NCBI GenBank assembly: GCA_008802785.1
Contig: VUYT01000064.1
Span: 1-34,597 of the forward strand
DNA from: Symmetrospora coprosmae
Lineage: Eukaryota > Basidiomycota > Cystobasidiomycetes > Symmetrosporaceae
Reading direction: 5' to 3'
Length of the DNA stretch: 34,597 bases
Shown: one piece after another, positions 10,172-21,952 of the stretch
Numbering within the stretch: position 1 is the stretch's first letter
How the letters are laid out: every line of letters begins with the position of its first letter
The notes under the pieces: generated by a model
Database searches by the model: none
What the model saw: only the letters and a program-made list of their open reading frames with translations
What the model was told of the DNA's origin: nothing
Made by a program: the position numbers and the translations under genes

Positions 10172-11979
10172 TCACCACTCGTTTATGCCTCCATCCTTGG
10201 CACGGCTGATAGGGTTCCTCCAGCTGAAGTCCTTGTGCTCCTCTGCGCACTTTCGGATGAGCTCCTCGTTCATCTCGATACCGAGACCCGGGGCCGTGAG
10301 CAGGTCAATCATGCCGTCCTTGACTGCAAGAACTTCCGGGTTCTGGAGGATCCGTAGCAGAAGCCAGTCAGCTCAGGTTGACATACGCCTGCAGACACCG
10401 TCCACTCACCTTGATGTAGCTGAAAAGGTCGTAATCACCAGCGTCTGCAAGGTGAGCGAGAAGCCGCTTGATCAGCACGACTGATGAAGTGCAGAGCCAC
10501 AACTCAACTCACTGTAGTGCATCTTCCAGCTCATCTCGCAAATGACAAAGTTCAAGCAGTTGAAGCCGAGCTGGAGAGAGGCTGCGAAGGCAATAGGACC
10601 CTGTAAAGACTCGAGAGGGTTAGCTCAATATGTACAATGCAGGGAAGTCTGGGGCGACGCACGAGAGGACAGTGAGGGGCGAAGGCGATATCGTACGTCT
10701 CGGCCATGTTGGCAATCCGCTTCGTCTCGGAAATACCACCAGAGTGCGCAATGTCGGGCTGGATAATGTCAATGCAGCCGGCCTCGAAGTACGGGCGGAC
10801 ATCCTGTCGGGTGAGGAGACGCTCTCCAAGGGCGATGGGGATGGTCGTCTGCGCGTACAGCTTCTCAAGCTCGGGAATCTGCTGGGGGAGAAGGGGCTCC
10901 TCGATGAAGAAGGGCTGGTGGGGTTCGAGGACTCGGGCAAGCTGCTTCGCCATGCCCTTGTGGACACGGCCGTGGAAGTCGAGACCGACATCCAGGCCGA
11001 TAGACCTGACGGCGGCGCACCGCTTGGCCGTCGCCTCGAGAGCGGATGGCGAGTCTAGCCAGCCGAGCTGCAGACAGAGATCGTCCAATATCAGCTTAGC
11101 CAGCGGAACCGTCGCTGAGCGCTCGTCCGAAGGCGGAGCCTACTTACCGATTCAACCGCGTTCATCTTGACGGCAGTGAAGCCCTGAGCCTTTCGCGCCT
11201 TGGCTTGGTCCAGAACATCGTCCGGGCGGTCACCGCCGATCCAGCCGTACACTGCAGAAGGGCAGGGTCAGTAGAGGCCGATAGGAGCGTGCTGCCAAAG
11301 GATACAGCTCATCTGACTCACCCGGGCATCGCGTCCTGACCTTGCCTCCGAGAAGCTGCCACACGGGAACTCCCAGCGTCTTTCCCTTGATGTCCCAGAG
11401 GGCAATGTCGAGACCAGAGATAGCGCTCATCATAACGGGACCGCCTCGGTAGAAACGGTGCCTATATGCGGACTGGTAGATGTCCTCGATCTGTGAGAAT
11501 TGTGGGTGCAAGAAGGCATTTGCATTAGCAATGGCTTCCGCGACTGCGGCCTGAAATGGATGGGTCTCACGTTGCTAGCATCCCAGCCGACAAATCGCTC
11601 TCGCAAGTCGACAAGAGAGCCTTCAACAGCTTCGCAGTGACCTGAATTACACAAGTGTCTCGCGTCAGCTGCTGCTTCGGCAAGTCGCGGCGCAGGCAGT
11701 CTAACACGCACCCTCGAGGGTCGCCTCTCCCCATCCGACAAAGCCCTTCTCGGTCTCGACACGGACAAAGAGCCATCTCGGCTTGATGCGGAAGTGCTCA
11801 ATGCTCTTGATAGGATCGACAGAAGGATCTTGTGCTCCGTTCTTGGGCGGGAGGAGACCCTTGAGGTAGATGTCGGTGTCCGAATAGTGCACACCGCCGA
11901 ACTCGTGCGGCTCGGCGATGGCGAGGGCGGCCTTGGACACGATGTCCTGGTCGTTCTGGACCTTGACGGTAGGAGCCAT
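10172..11979 (-). CDS. D-galactonate dehydratase-like enzyme (enolase superfamily, mandelate racemase/DgoD type)
   Basis: Eight exons (11712-11979, 11571-11641, 11322-11490, 11148-11251, 10663-11067, 10513-10600, 10410-10444, 10172-10342) give 436 residues. The product resembles bacterial DgoD throughout: [20 protein letters not shown] near residue 75, [24 protein letters not shown], and [13 protein letters not shown]. Active-site segments are all present: AVKMNAVES before residue 204, LDFHGR (Asp234, His236), FIEEP (near 258-262), GER (Glu286), QPDIAHSGG (Asp309) and APHCPLGP (His336). Members dehydrate an aldonate to a 2-keto-3-deoxy acid using Mg2+. The N-terminal extension of about 65 residues before the core is longer than in DgoD. 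The true substrate (galactonate or another hexonate/deoxyhexonate) cannot be read from sequence. It shares a 511-bp divergent promoter with the KduD-like gene, which would act on such a product. Confidence 0.93.
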
Positions 11980-12490
11980 AACTGCTAGAGTGCTAGAAGG
12001 CAAGCAAGGGTCAGCTTGTTGTAACGCTCGGGGCCAGACGGCAACAGACGGCGCCAGATGAGCTCACCTGCTGGTGCGGAGTGTCTGGTCTGGTGCTGAG
12101 GCTAGATAGGGAACAAGGGTAGGCAATCGCTCTGTTGTATAAAGGCAAGGGAGAATGTGAGGAGAAGAGTGCATCAAGCTGGGAAGCTGACTGCGAGTAG
12201 CCCGGCAAGCGGGCTCAGGTACAAGAGCTTCGGCTAACTTACCCGCTAGCCGCCCGGCCGGCCTGCAGCAGCGGGCGCGTGCTCACCGAGAGGCCGCCAC
12301 CGGTACGCAGGCTTGCACTCCAGACAGTCTTGGAAGCTCTCGCTCTCTCCTACTTCATCCGCAAACACAAGCACATCCAGTACTATCTCAACAATCCCCT
12401 CGTTCACAGCTTCAGCTCGTGAGCAGACCCTCTCCACCCTCACCTTTCACCAGATCTGACGTCTCTCCTCCCGTACCTCCGGCAGATACC
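11980..12490. other. Shared divergent promoter of dehydratase and KduD-like genes
   Basis: 511 bp separates the two start codons, head to head. No supported coding frame. This arrangement would allow co-regulation of the two enzymes; I found no repeated operator-like motif. Confidence 0.5.
12138..12143 (+). promoter_or_regulatory. TATA-like element
   Basis: TATAAA followed by GG in the divergent promoter. It lies about 350 nt before the KduD-like ATG on the same strand and about 160 nt upstream of the dehydratase ATG on the other, so its owner is unclear. Single short match. Confidence 0.3.
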
Positions 12491-13701
12491 ATGACTTCCT
12501 TCCTCGAGTCGCGCTTCGGCCTCCATGGCAAGACCGCTCTCACGACCGGTGCTACACGAGGCATCGGCAAGAACATGGCTCTGGCTCTTGCCAAAGCTGG
12601 CGCGGATGTCCTCCTCATCCAGGTTCGTTATGCTCGAGCGAGCTCTCGCCTCATCCGTTGCGAGCCGGCTCGTCTGCGGAGCCAGCTGTACTGACAGCAC
12701 CACTCTTCCCCTCGCCCGCGCCCAGCGAAGCGAGGCCAACACAGAGACGCGCGATGAGATTCGCTCCCTCGGCCGCCGGTCCGAGATTGTCGTCTGCGAC
12801 CTGGCCGACGCAACCGCCATCAAGGCCCTCACGAAGAAGGTGACTTCACCAAAATCCGAGGGCGGCATGGGCGAGACCATCGATATCCTCATCAACTGCG
12901 GCGGTATCCAGCGTCGCACGCCTGCCGAGAACTTCCCGGACCAAGACTGGGATGAGGTTCTGCAGGTCAACCTTAACACCTGCTTCACCCTTTGCAGGGA
13001 TGTGGGCCGGCATATGCTCGAGAGCCGGGGTGGCGTCTCTGGAGAGGAGCCCAAGCCCGCAGGAGCAGCAGACGCCAACCCTCGAGGACGTGGCAAGATC
13101 ATTAACGTCGCTTCGCTGGTGTCCTACCAGGGCGGAATTACCGTTCCAGCTGTAAGTCATCAATCTGCCCTACAATACGGACGACAATGCTGACGGCAAT
13201 TCTCCTTACAGTACGCGGCCGCAAAGGTAAATATAGTTGGCGTGATTAGAGAACACTCCGCTCAAATGTGAATAATCCCGTAACCCCACCCGCAGCACGC
13301 CATCCTCGGCATTACGAAGGCCCTTTCCAACGAATGGGTGTCAAAGGTGCGCTGAGCAGGAAGGCCATAGCGTCACCCTGCCCGCTGACTCACTGATGCA
13401 TGTTCCACGCAGGGCATTAACGTCAACGCTATCGCGCCTGGTAAGCTCATGGTTATCCGGCTATCAGCAGACTTCCCCTGACTGACTTGGCCACCTTTCT
13501 GCAGGATACATCGCGACCGACATGAATGAGGCGCTCATTGCCAATCCTACGAGGTCCAGACAGATCTTGGAGCGTATCCCTGCTGCGCGATGGGGATCTC
13601 CAGAAGACTTTGAAGGTGTGGTCGTCTTCCTCGCGGGATCGGGCAGCAACTACGTTTCCGGAGAGTGCGTTGTGGTGGATGGCGGGTGGATGGGCAGGTA
13701 G
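12491..13701 (+). CDS. KduD-like short-chain dehydrogenase (2-dehydro-3-deoxy-gluconate 5-dehydrogenase type)
   Basis: Six exons (12491-12622, 12726-13151, 13212-13226, 13296-13346, 13413-13440, 13505-13701) give 282 residues. It is a classical SDR: cofactor motif TGATRGIG at 19-26, catalytic Ser174, Tyr187 and Lys191 in YAAAK, and the C-terminal VDGGWMGR. Over its length it resembles bacterial KduD ([33 protein letters not shown]-like segment, IPAARWG.PED), enzymes that interconvert 2-keto-3-deoxygluconate and a diketo acid with NAD. Two oddities: the usual NNAG motif reads NCGG (residues 101-104), and about 19 residues rich in Gly, Pro, Ala and Glu are inserted before the strand carrying Ser174. 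The whole YAAAK catalytic motif is encoded by a separate 15-nt exon. Head-to-head position with the dehydratase supports a joint role in sugar-acid catabolism. Confidence 0.92.
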
Positions 13702-14007
13702 ATGCGGCTATGTAGACCATATCTGCTACTATGATGTCTCTTGCAACGCAGTTGTCGCATGGCAGCAACATCCGCCTCTTCATGAGCTCTTCAGACAACG
13801 CCGAGAATGGACCGGTCTCTTTCGGACAGCGATTCGCATTGAGCTTGTCAGAAGGCAGCATACAAACCGCACAATTCAGAGATTGGACCACAGCAAGTAG
13901 CAAAGCATGCTGATGTGATAGCTGGGACGGGCCCACGATTGCAAGAGGGAAACGACTCTGCTCTGTATGTACTACCGCTACAGGTTCTGGTGCATAAGGC
14001 AGCAAAT
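13702..14007. other. Convergent 3' intergenic region
   Basis: 306 bp between the stops of the KduD-like gene and the polyol dehydrogenase. Short open frames here show no family resemblance; I see no gene. Confidence 0.5.
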
Positions 14008-15514
14008 CTAGTAGTCACCGACCATGAGCTTGATGATGAGCTTGCCCTCGTCATCCTTGCCCTTCATGAGGAACTCGAAGGCTTTGTTGGCGTCCTTCAG
14101 GTTGAGCTTTGTCGTGACGAGCTTGCTGGCATTGGGCAGCTTGCCAGAGCTGAAAAGGTCAATGGCTTCCGGGTACGTGTGGTGGTACCTGAAGACGCCG
14201 ATGAGGTCCACCTCTCGGAACATGGCTCCTGACAATGGAAGGGTCGGGGTCGGTGTTCCCATGCCAACAAAGCATACCTTGCCACCGGTCTTTGCGCACT
14301 GTAAAGTGAACCAAGTAAGAAGTGTCAGCTCTGCATCGCACGATGGAGCCTTTGGGTGATACGACACTCACGTGAACGGCAGCCTGGATACAGCTCTCCA
14401 CACCAGTACACTCAAGAACAAGGTCGAAGCCTTCTGCATTGGGCGCGGTCTCCTTGATGATCGTGTCTGCGGTTTCGCGAGCCTTGGCAAGGCTTTCTGC
14501 GGAATCCTTCGGGCGCGGACCCATTGGGAGGGTGTAGCCCTTCGTTGCAAAGCCTTCTCGGGTGGAGAACTGCACGCGCTCATCGTTGATGTCGACAGCT
14601 ACGACATGCGAGGCATCATATGCCGCTGCGATGCTGCAACCTGCGAGGGATCAGGAAGAGAGGGGTGTCAGGTGCGTCTCCACAGACCTTGTCTCCAGAA
14701 GGAAGCACGCACCGAGGAGACCAACTGCTCCTGCTCCGAGCACGAGCACAGACTGGCCTTTCTGGATGTTGACCCTCCGGGCGGCGTGGAGAACTACCGA
14801 GAGAGGCTCGATCAATGAAGCCTCCTCGTAGGAGCAAGAATCGGGGATGGGATAAAGGAGCTCCGCAGGGTGGTTGATGAAGGACTGCAGGGTACCGTCC
14901 GCGTGGGGGTAGACCTTGGCGGAAGAAGCGAAGCGCACTGGGTGTTTTGTGGCCTCAGCGGTAGCACCCGGCTAGCTGAAGAGCAAGTACAGCCAGCCTC
15001 ACTGTTGTAGCACAGATTGTAGCGGTCGAGCTTGCAGAACTTGCACTCTTTGCAGTAGACTCCAGCCTCGACTGCGACGCGATCTCCGACCTTGATGTTC
15101 GTGACGCCTTCTCCAACGGCCACGACCTCTCCGGCCGACTCGTGCCCGAGGGCCATGGGGTCGCGGAGGACATACTCGCCATTGCGGCCGCTGAGAGAAG
15201 ACGAATTGACGGGAGTTGTGTCAGCGGCTAGCCAACTCGGGCGACGTCAGCAGGACAGGAGAGAGCGCACTGGATGTAGTAGTGCAAGTCGGAGCCGCAG
15301 AGCCCGGTGGCCTTAACGGCGATCTGAGCCTGTCCAGCTTGAGGAGCCTGGATAGTTCGCTCAGTCTGAAGGTAAGATGGATGCAGAGCATCGCCTGTCA
15401 GCTTGTGTATTCCAATTAGCGGTGCACTGCCAGACCCACAATCCTGAGGTCCTTCGCGCCGTGCAGGACAGCTGCGATGTTGGCCTTGCCGGAGCTTCCG
15501 TTGACGGTGGACAT
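14008..15514 (-). CDS. Zinc-dependent polyol dehydrogenase (sorbitol/xylitol/L-arabinitol dehydrogenase family, MDR)
   Basis: Six exons (15440-15514, 15271-15365, 15003-15190, 14713-14937, 14372-14640, 14008-14298) give 380 residues, normal for medium-chain polyol dehydrogenases. Catalytic zinc ligands are visible: Cys48 in GLCGSD, His73-Glu74 in GHESAGEV, and the Glu of LIEPLSV. The structural zinc cysteines 103, 106, 109 and 117 have the usual spacing. The nucleotide fold has LVLGAGAVGLL, and the strand end VVAVDIND carries Asp, which favours NAD over NADP. These enzymes oxidise a polyol (sorbitol, xylitol, L-arabinitol) or, in related groups such as L-idonate 5-dehydrogenase, a hydroxy acid; the sequence does not tell which. 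It is divergent from the PanE-family gene with 304 bp between starts. Confidence 0.93.
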
Positions 15515-15818
15515 AGTTGCTAGATGAGAGATTGGCTAGGAGAGACAGAAAAGAGTGGATTGGGAGATGTTTGAGGAGGTGAGAGAGGACCCGAACAATG
15601 TGCTGTGGAAGCTCTCGAGCTCTTCTTCTCGCGTGTCAGATAGCCGCTCCGAATTGCCGTCGCAGAAGACAGCGTCTATGAGGGCGGCTATCAAAGGCGC
15701 GGGCCTCCGCCGTGCCCCGCCGCGTACCGCATACAGCTTGGGCGTTGGTGACGGCTCCATACAAGCCTCTGCTTACACCCAGTCCATCTCCACCATTACA
15801 TCTACATCTACCCTCACC
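15515..15818. other. Divergent promoter between polyol dehydrogenase and PanE-family gene
   Basis: 304 bp between the two start codons. An inverted CCAAT pentamer (ATTGG at 15531-15535) lies only about 20 nt upstream of the polyol dehydrogenase ATG, probably too close to be a functional CCAAT box. No coding frame is supported. Confidence 0.45.
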
Positions 15819-17222
15819 ATGGCATCTGAAGACATCCTCCTTTTCGGCCTCGGCGGCGTTGGCGCCGTCTACGCCTACATCTTGAGCCGTGCGCAGAACG
15901 TCAGGGTGACTGTGGCAGCTCGGTCCAACTACAAAGTCGTCAAGGAGCAGGGCCTCGAGATCCAGAGCGAGAAGTACGGCAACACGTCCGGCTACAAGTT
16001 CCACAATGGTGCGCTGGCTGTCCCATTCAAGCCCGAACGCGCCCGTCTTCCCTTCTGGTGACAGGCCCCACTGATGCATTTCCACCCTGCCTTACATAGC
16101 CGTCGCCTCTGTTGACGACCCCAGCTTGAAGGGCGTCGACTTCAAGTACATTGTTTGCACCCACAAGGCCGTCTTTGCGGACCCATCAGTCCCCCAACAG
16201 CTTGCGCCGGTCATTGGCAAGAACACCACCATCGTCCTCATTCAGAACGGTGTCGGTATCGAAGAGCCATTCCAGGCAATGTACCCCAACAACACGGTAC
16301 TCTCCGGTGTCGTGCGTCACTACCACTAGCGATACTGCCATGCGACAATCCTGATTCCCGGTTCTTCCCCACTCCCAGACGTGGGTCAATGCGAACCAGC
16401 CCAAGACCGGTACCATCGTGGTAAGTGTACACGCCTGTTCGGCGTGAAATACACGCTTACTAAGGCGGACACACCTACAGCACAAGTTCAACGAGACGAT
16501 GCAGTTCGGAGGGCACTTCAACCCGAAGATTGACCGAAAGCTCGAGGACGAACGCCTGAACCACTTTGTCGACCTGCTCAGGCAAGGAGGTACCGATGTC
16601 GAGCTTGTGCCATCTATTGATCTCTGGCGGTGGAAAAAGACTATTTGGTATGTGGTCTTTGCCCGCTGCCGGCCGCCCGGAGTCCTTCGCTAACGCTGTG
16701 CCCGCCTCCGCAGGAACGCCTGCTGGAACACTGTACGCTGGCTCGCTGGGGCGGAGCCAGCTGCTCAGAGCTGACTCTTGACGCTCGTATCATCGCAGCT
16801 CACTGCTCTGACGCTCAGCCGAACCGATCAGCTACTAGCTGCATCTGACTCTGGACCCATCGTCGCAAAGAGAATCATCGCAGAAATGAATTCCATTGCC
16901 AAGGCGCTCGGTCACGAGGTCGAGGAAGAGTACCTGACAAGCCTCATCGAGCGAGACGCAATCAAGAACGGTATCTACAGCTCCATGTGCATGGACGCTG
17001 CTGCATCCCGCCCGATGGAGGTCGAGGTTGGTCGACGATGACTGAGACTTCCTGTAGAGAAGCCGCTGACCACATTCTCTCCCTTGGCAGACCATCGTCG
17101 CGCTTCCGCTCAGGAAGGCGAAGGAGCTCGGTATCGAGACGCCTACGCTCGAGTGCATTGTTGCCCTTGTGTCTGCGCTGGACTGGCGTTTCAGGAACGG
17201 CGTCAAGCCGCCCGGGCACTGA
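15819..17222 (+). CDS. Ketopantoate reductase (ApbA/PanE) family oxidoreductase
   Basis: Seven exons (15819-16008, 16100-16311, 16379-16420, 16481-16647, 16714-16732, 16799-17026, 17091-17222) give 329 residues, typical for the family. The N-terminus has the Rossmann loop (FGLGGVGAVYAYIL, glycines at 10, 12 and 15). The helical C-terminal domain has the family's Lys-containing W.WKKTIWNACWN segment and SSMCMDAAASRPMEVE, which matches the conserved SSM..D...R..E region of PanE. PanE makes pantoate from ketopantoate with NADPH, but fungi have several paralogues acting on other 2-keto or lactone substrates. Proximity to a dehydratase and two sugar-type dehydrogenases makes a catabolic role as likely as pantothenate synthesis. 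The fifth exon is only 19 nt. Confidence 0.88.
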
Positions 17223-17720
17223 GCTGCGCCTTTGAGTGTTTGATGAGCAGTAGTAAGCACGTCCTCGATGTCTCGCAGTCGTAGTGTGCGTTTTGCGTGC
17301 AACAGAGGGTCGACGTCAACGGCCGAGCACGTGCCTTCTGGTCTGCCATTCCCGAATTTGCCACTTCCAGGTTCGTATTGTGCAGCCTCCCTGCAGGTAG
17401 ACTCAGAGCAGGAGAAGCGTTTGAGACTATGTACGCATACGATTGTGCTGGACTCATCATTGTCGTGTCGTCGGTGGATGCGGGCGCCTGCTTTTGCGTT
17501 GGCCAAGTTCTGCCCCTGCAGCTGTTGCGGGTCAGGTACGCGACAGCGACGCCCCTCTCCCTCACTCTCCTGCAGCGGTAGTTTGACCAGTCTGATAGCG
17601 GCTCTAAACCAGTGCATGGCATACTTCACCATCTTGGGATACCTCCTTGACGCTTCCGAACCAGCACCTGCTTGACGTTGTCACTCGGCAAGGCGCGTTG
17701 ACGACCCGGACGCGCCAGAG
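17223..17720. other. Intergenic spacer
   Basis: About 500 bp between two plus-strand genes. Overlapping open frames on both strands (for example 17268-17675 +, 17203-17622 -) lack family resemblance. It should hold the 3' UTR of the PanE-family gene and the promoter of the next gene. Confidence 0.45.
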
Positions 17721-19403
17721 ATGGAGTTCGACGAGGATGGCAACGAGCTGGATCCGGACTTCCTGCTAGGTGCGTCAGCTAACTCTGCCGAGGCACCAGC
17801 GGCTGCTGATTGTTCTCCTGCTCCAGATATGCCGACGCAGGGTGGTGGTTTGGGGATGGGGGGCCTGGGCGACGAGGAGGACGAAGCGCAGGGGGATGAG
17901 GATGATTATGGGCGGGAGGACCAGCTGGACGAGCTCAGCGACTTGCAGGAACAGCATACCTATCGCCTCAACGGGACAGGCAACGACTCCGCCGAGCTCG
18001 CACAGCAGCCCGTGCGCCGGAAGCTGAGCGCAAACCACTTTGGCGAAGCGAGCAGGCACTCGCTCGCGTTTGAGCTGGCCAGCGCAATGGATCCTGCTAG
18101 CGGCTCTGCCAGTCTCATGTCTGAGCTCGGGCTCGAGGACATGCATGGCGGGCTGCGGGTTCACCCAGAGGAGCTTGAGGACTACGACGAGGATGGCTCT
18201 GTCGACCCGACTGAGACGCGCCCTGGCGGCAACCACCACCGTCGAGCAGCCACAACAGCCAGCAGCACCCTTGGCGGTAACGACCAGAGCCTCCGCACTC
18301 CGCTTCGCAAAGCAAAGAGCAGAGCGTCCTACGCCTCGCTCGGCGCATCTCCATCGGCTGGTCTTGCAGGAACAGGAGCGTCACCACCCCTGTCTAGGCC
18401 TTCCGCCACTTCCGCCTTCTGGGAGCAGCAACGCGAGGAGGAGGACGAAACCGCTGCTGCGGCATTCCAAGAGCAAGCTGTCGCTCTCCGAGACTGCATT
18501 AGCTCGACCGACACGTTTCTTTCACGCCTGCGTGAGCACGACGATGTCGCTGGAACCGATGAGTCCGGAGACGCGCGACCAGCTGCATCGACGTGGACAG
18601 ACCGACAGGGGGCAGCGGAGACGCTCGCGTCTGCCCTCATCAGAGCCATGTACGAGTACCTCAAGCATCGGGAGGAGGAGCTCAAATTTCTGCGAGAGAC
18701 GGAGAAAGCTCTGCTCGACCAGGATCCTGCGTGGCAAAGTGCGCTTGCGGAGCTCGAGCCATTGCCGCTCGCTCTGCACGCGGATGCTTCCCCTCCGAGG
18801 GAGATTGCCCCTCAGAACGGACATCTCGAGACGCTCGCCGAGGAGAGCGAGGAAGTAGACCAAACAGATGGGCCGATATCTGCAGTCCAGCCCGCCCTTC
18901 CGCCAGACGACGTCGACACGGACTTCAAAGAGGCTGTTCAATCGGTGACTATCCAGTTCATGGACGTCCGTACCGCTACGGAAGGGATTATTGCGAGCTT
19001 GGGCGCTATCTCCGAGCATGCGCAAATAAGCAAAGCGACCAACACGGACGCGTCGCGGAAGCTCAAATCCATCGACAGCGCATTGACGCGTCTTCGCAGC
19101 GAGGCGGAGAGCGTAGAGCGCAGTCAGGCGTACATTCGCGCGTGGGAAGCCGAGGAAGCGCAGGAGGCGAATTCAGGGGGTAGCACAGCGCCAAAGCAGA
19201 GCGCTCTCCCGGGCCTAAGCGCTGTTCCTCGGAAGAGGAAGACCAGCAGCCACAGCACGCGCTCCACTTCAAGCAGCACGGCCAGCAACTCCGGCACTGG
19301 CAGATTCAGCCAGCGCGTACGAAGCGAGATGAAGGCAGCTATATCGCTATTGGAGACGTCTCACGAGCGAGCCAGAGTGTTGCTGTCTGCTGCGTCCGGG
19401 TGA
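17721..19403 (+). CDS. Acidic protein with C-terminal helical region, unknown function
   Basis: The frame is open for 560 codons from an ATG in a good context (CAGAGATGGAG). The N-terminal third is acidic and low in complexity (MEFDEDGNELDPDFLLG, later DEEDEAQGDEDDYG). The second half holds long charged helices likely to form coiled coils, around residues 238-345 and 400-480 (for example YEYLKHREEELKFLRETEKALL, interrupted, and LKSIDSALTRLRSEAESVE). The tail is basic and Ser-rich. A 57-nt segment, 17770-17826, has all the marks of an intron (GTGCGT donor, CTGAT branch-like site, TTCTCCTGCTCCAG end). Removing it joins FLL directly to DMPTQG and leaves frame unchanged, so the protein may be 541 residues. 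I do not recognise a family; scaffold or cytoskeletal roles would suit the composition but are not shown. Confidence 0.72.
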   Translation: MEFDEDGNELDPDFLLGASANSAEAPAAADCSPAPDMPTQGGGLGMGGLGDEEDEAQGDEDDYGREDQLDELSDLQEQHTYRLNGTGNDSAELAQQPVRRKLSANHFGEASRHSLAFELASAMDPASGSASLMSELGLEDMHGGLRVHPEELEDYDEDGSVDPTETRPGGNHHRRAATTASSTLGGNDQSLRTPLRKAKSRASYASLGASPSAGLAGTGASPPLSRPSATSAFWEQQREEEDETAAAAFQEQAVALRDCISSTDTFLSRLREHDDVAGTDESGDARPAASTWTDRQGAAETLASALIRAMYEYLKHREEELKFLRETEKALLDQDPAWQSALAELEPLPLALHADASPPREIAPQNGHLETLAEESEEVDQTDGPISAVQPALPPDDVDTDFKEAVQSVTIQFMDVRTATEGIIASLGAISEHAQISKATNTDASRKLKSIDSALTRLRSEAESVERSQAYIRAWEAEEAQEANSGGSTAPKQSALPGLSAVPRKRKTSSHSTRSTSSSTASNSGTGRFSQRVRSEMKAAISLLETSHERARVLLSAASG

Positions 19404-19691
19404 GCAAGGCAAGCGCAGTACACGGCAGTGGGAAGTCCAAGCAGAATGAGTAATCAGTCAAGCATACATCCGACTTTCTTGTCAGTGTCCTATACCAGCT
19501 TATTATCCTACCTAGAGGCAATATTCCGTGGGTCGCATATGCATCTGCAAAGCATCTCTCCTTAGTCAGTGCCGCAAGTCGTGTGTGCGCGCTTTTAAGG
19601 AGAGAACGGTGTAGCCTTTCGAGCAGAAAAGCAAAGGACCCTAACAGCAAAGGATGTAAAGGCTTGCGCTATTGACAGGAATCCGGCATCT

Positions 19692-21334
<1,643 letters not shown>

Positions 21335-21952
21335 GCAACAGCGGTGCAGACAATCTCTCTTCTCTCTTGTAGAAGCTGCTGCCCTTTGATGCTGATCTGG
21401 CTGGTGCTTTCCGGGTGCAAGTGCAAAGGCAGAGGGACCGCTGGCTTCCGCTGAGCGCGGGCCGGGATGGGATGGGATGGGCGAGCTGAGCAAGCATTCG
21501 TCCCTCACCCACAGGGCAACGACAGGAATGACAGGAATGACTAATAGCTGACTCGCTCCGTCATCCGCTTGCAATGTTAACGCTTCTGAACCTTCGCTGA
21601 CGCGCTTCGTATCGTGCTAGTGGCATATCCTTCCGATGCTACACATACGCGACCCGCCGGCTGGTATCGCAATCAGGCACAGAGCTGGAGGCTAACGAGC
21701 TGCTGATGATGTAAGAGAGGTCACTAACGACTGCCGGCCACTCCCGTCCGTCCTCGTCTTCGCTTCTGCCCTTGCTTTCGCTCCCTTACCGCCGACTCTC
21801 GTTACCCCTTCCCTCGCCGTCGCGCACATACGCTCGAGCTGGTACTCGAACGTTTCCCTGCGCGTCCACGCTCTAGCCGGTCTAGAGTCACAGAGACGCA
21901 GAACCACTCTGGCCCTTCTTCTGCGCGACGAATCGACAGCAGGCCTGTCACG
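21335..21952. other. Divergent promoter region of TRR1 and the aspartic protease
   Basis: 618 bp between the two start codons. It holds a Yap1-type site (listed separately), three head-to-tail GGGAT units at about 21466-21481, and two GACAGGAAT units at about 21521-21538. No coding frame is supported. Confidence 0.5.
21538..21544 (+). promoter_or_regulatory. Yap1/AP-1 response element (TGACTAA)
   Basis: TGACTAA is an exact match to the fungal Yap1 element TKACTAA. It lies about 204 nt upstream of the first TRR1 ATG. TRR1 is a well-known Yap1 target in yeasts, so oxidative-stress control is a reasonable inference; the site could also serve the divergent protease gene. Confidence 0.5.

Noticed and set aside
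12440-13102. 220-codon minus-strand frame opposite the KduD-like gene
   Set aside because: Antisense shadow; the sense strand carries the full SDR motif set.
17268-17675. 135-codon plus-strand frame between the PanE-family gene and the next gene
   Set aside because: Cys/Ser/Arg-rich with no family resemblance and overlapping frames on the other strand; most likely UTR and promoter.
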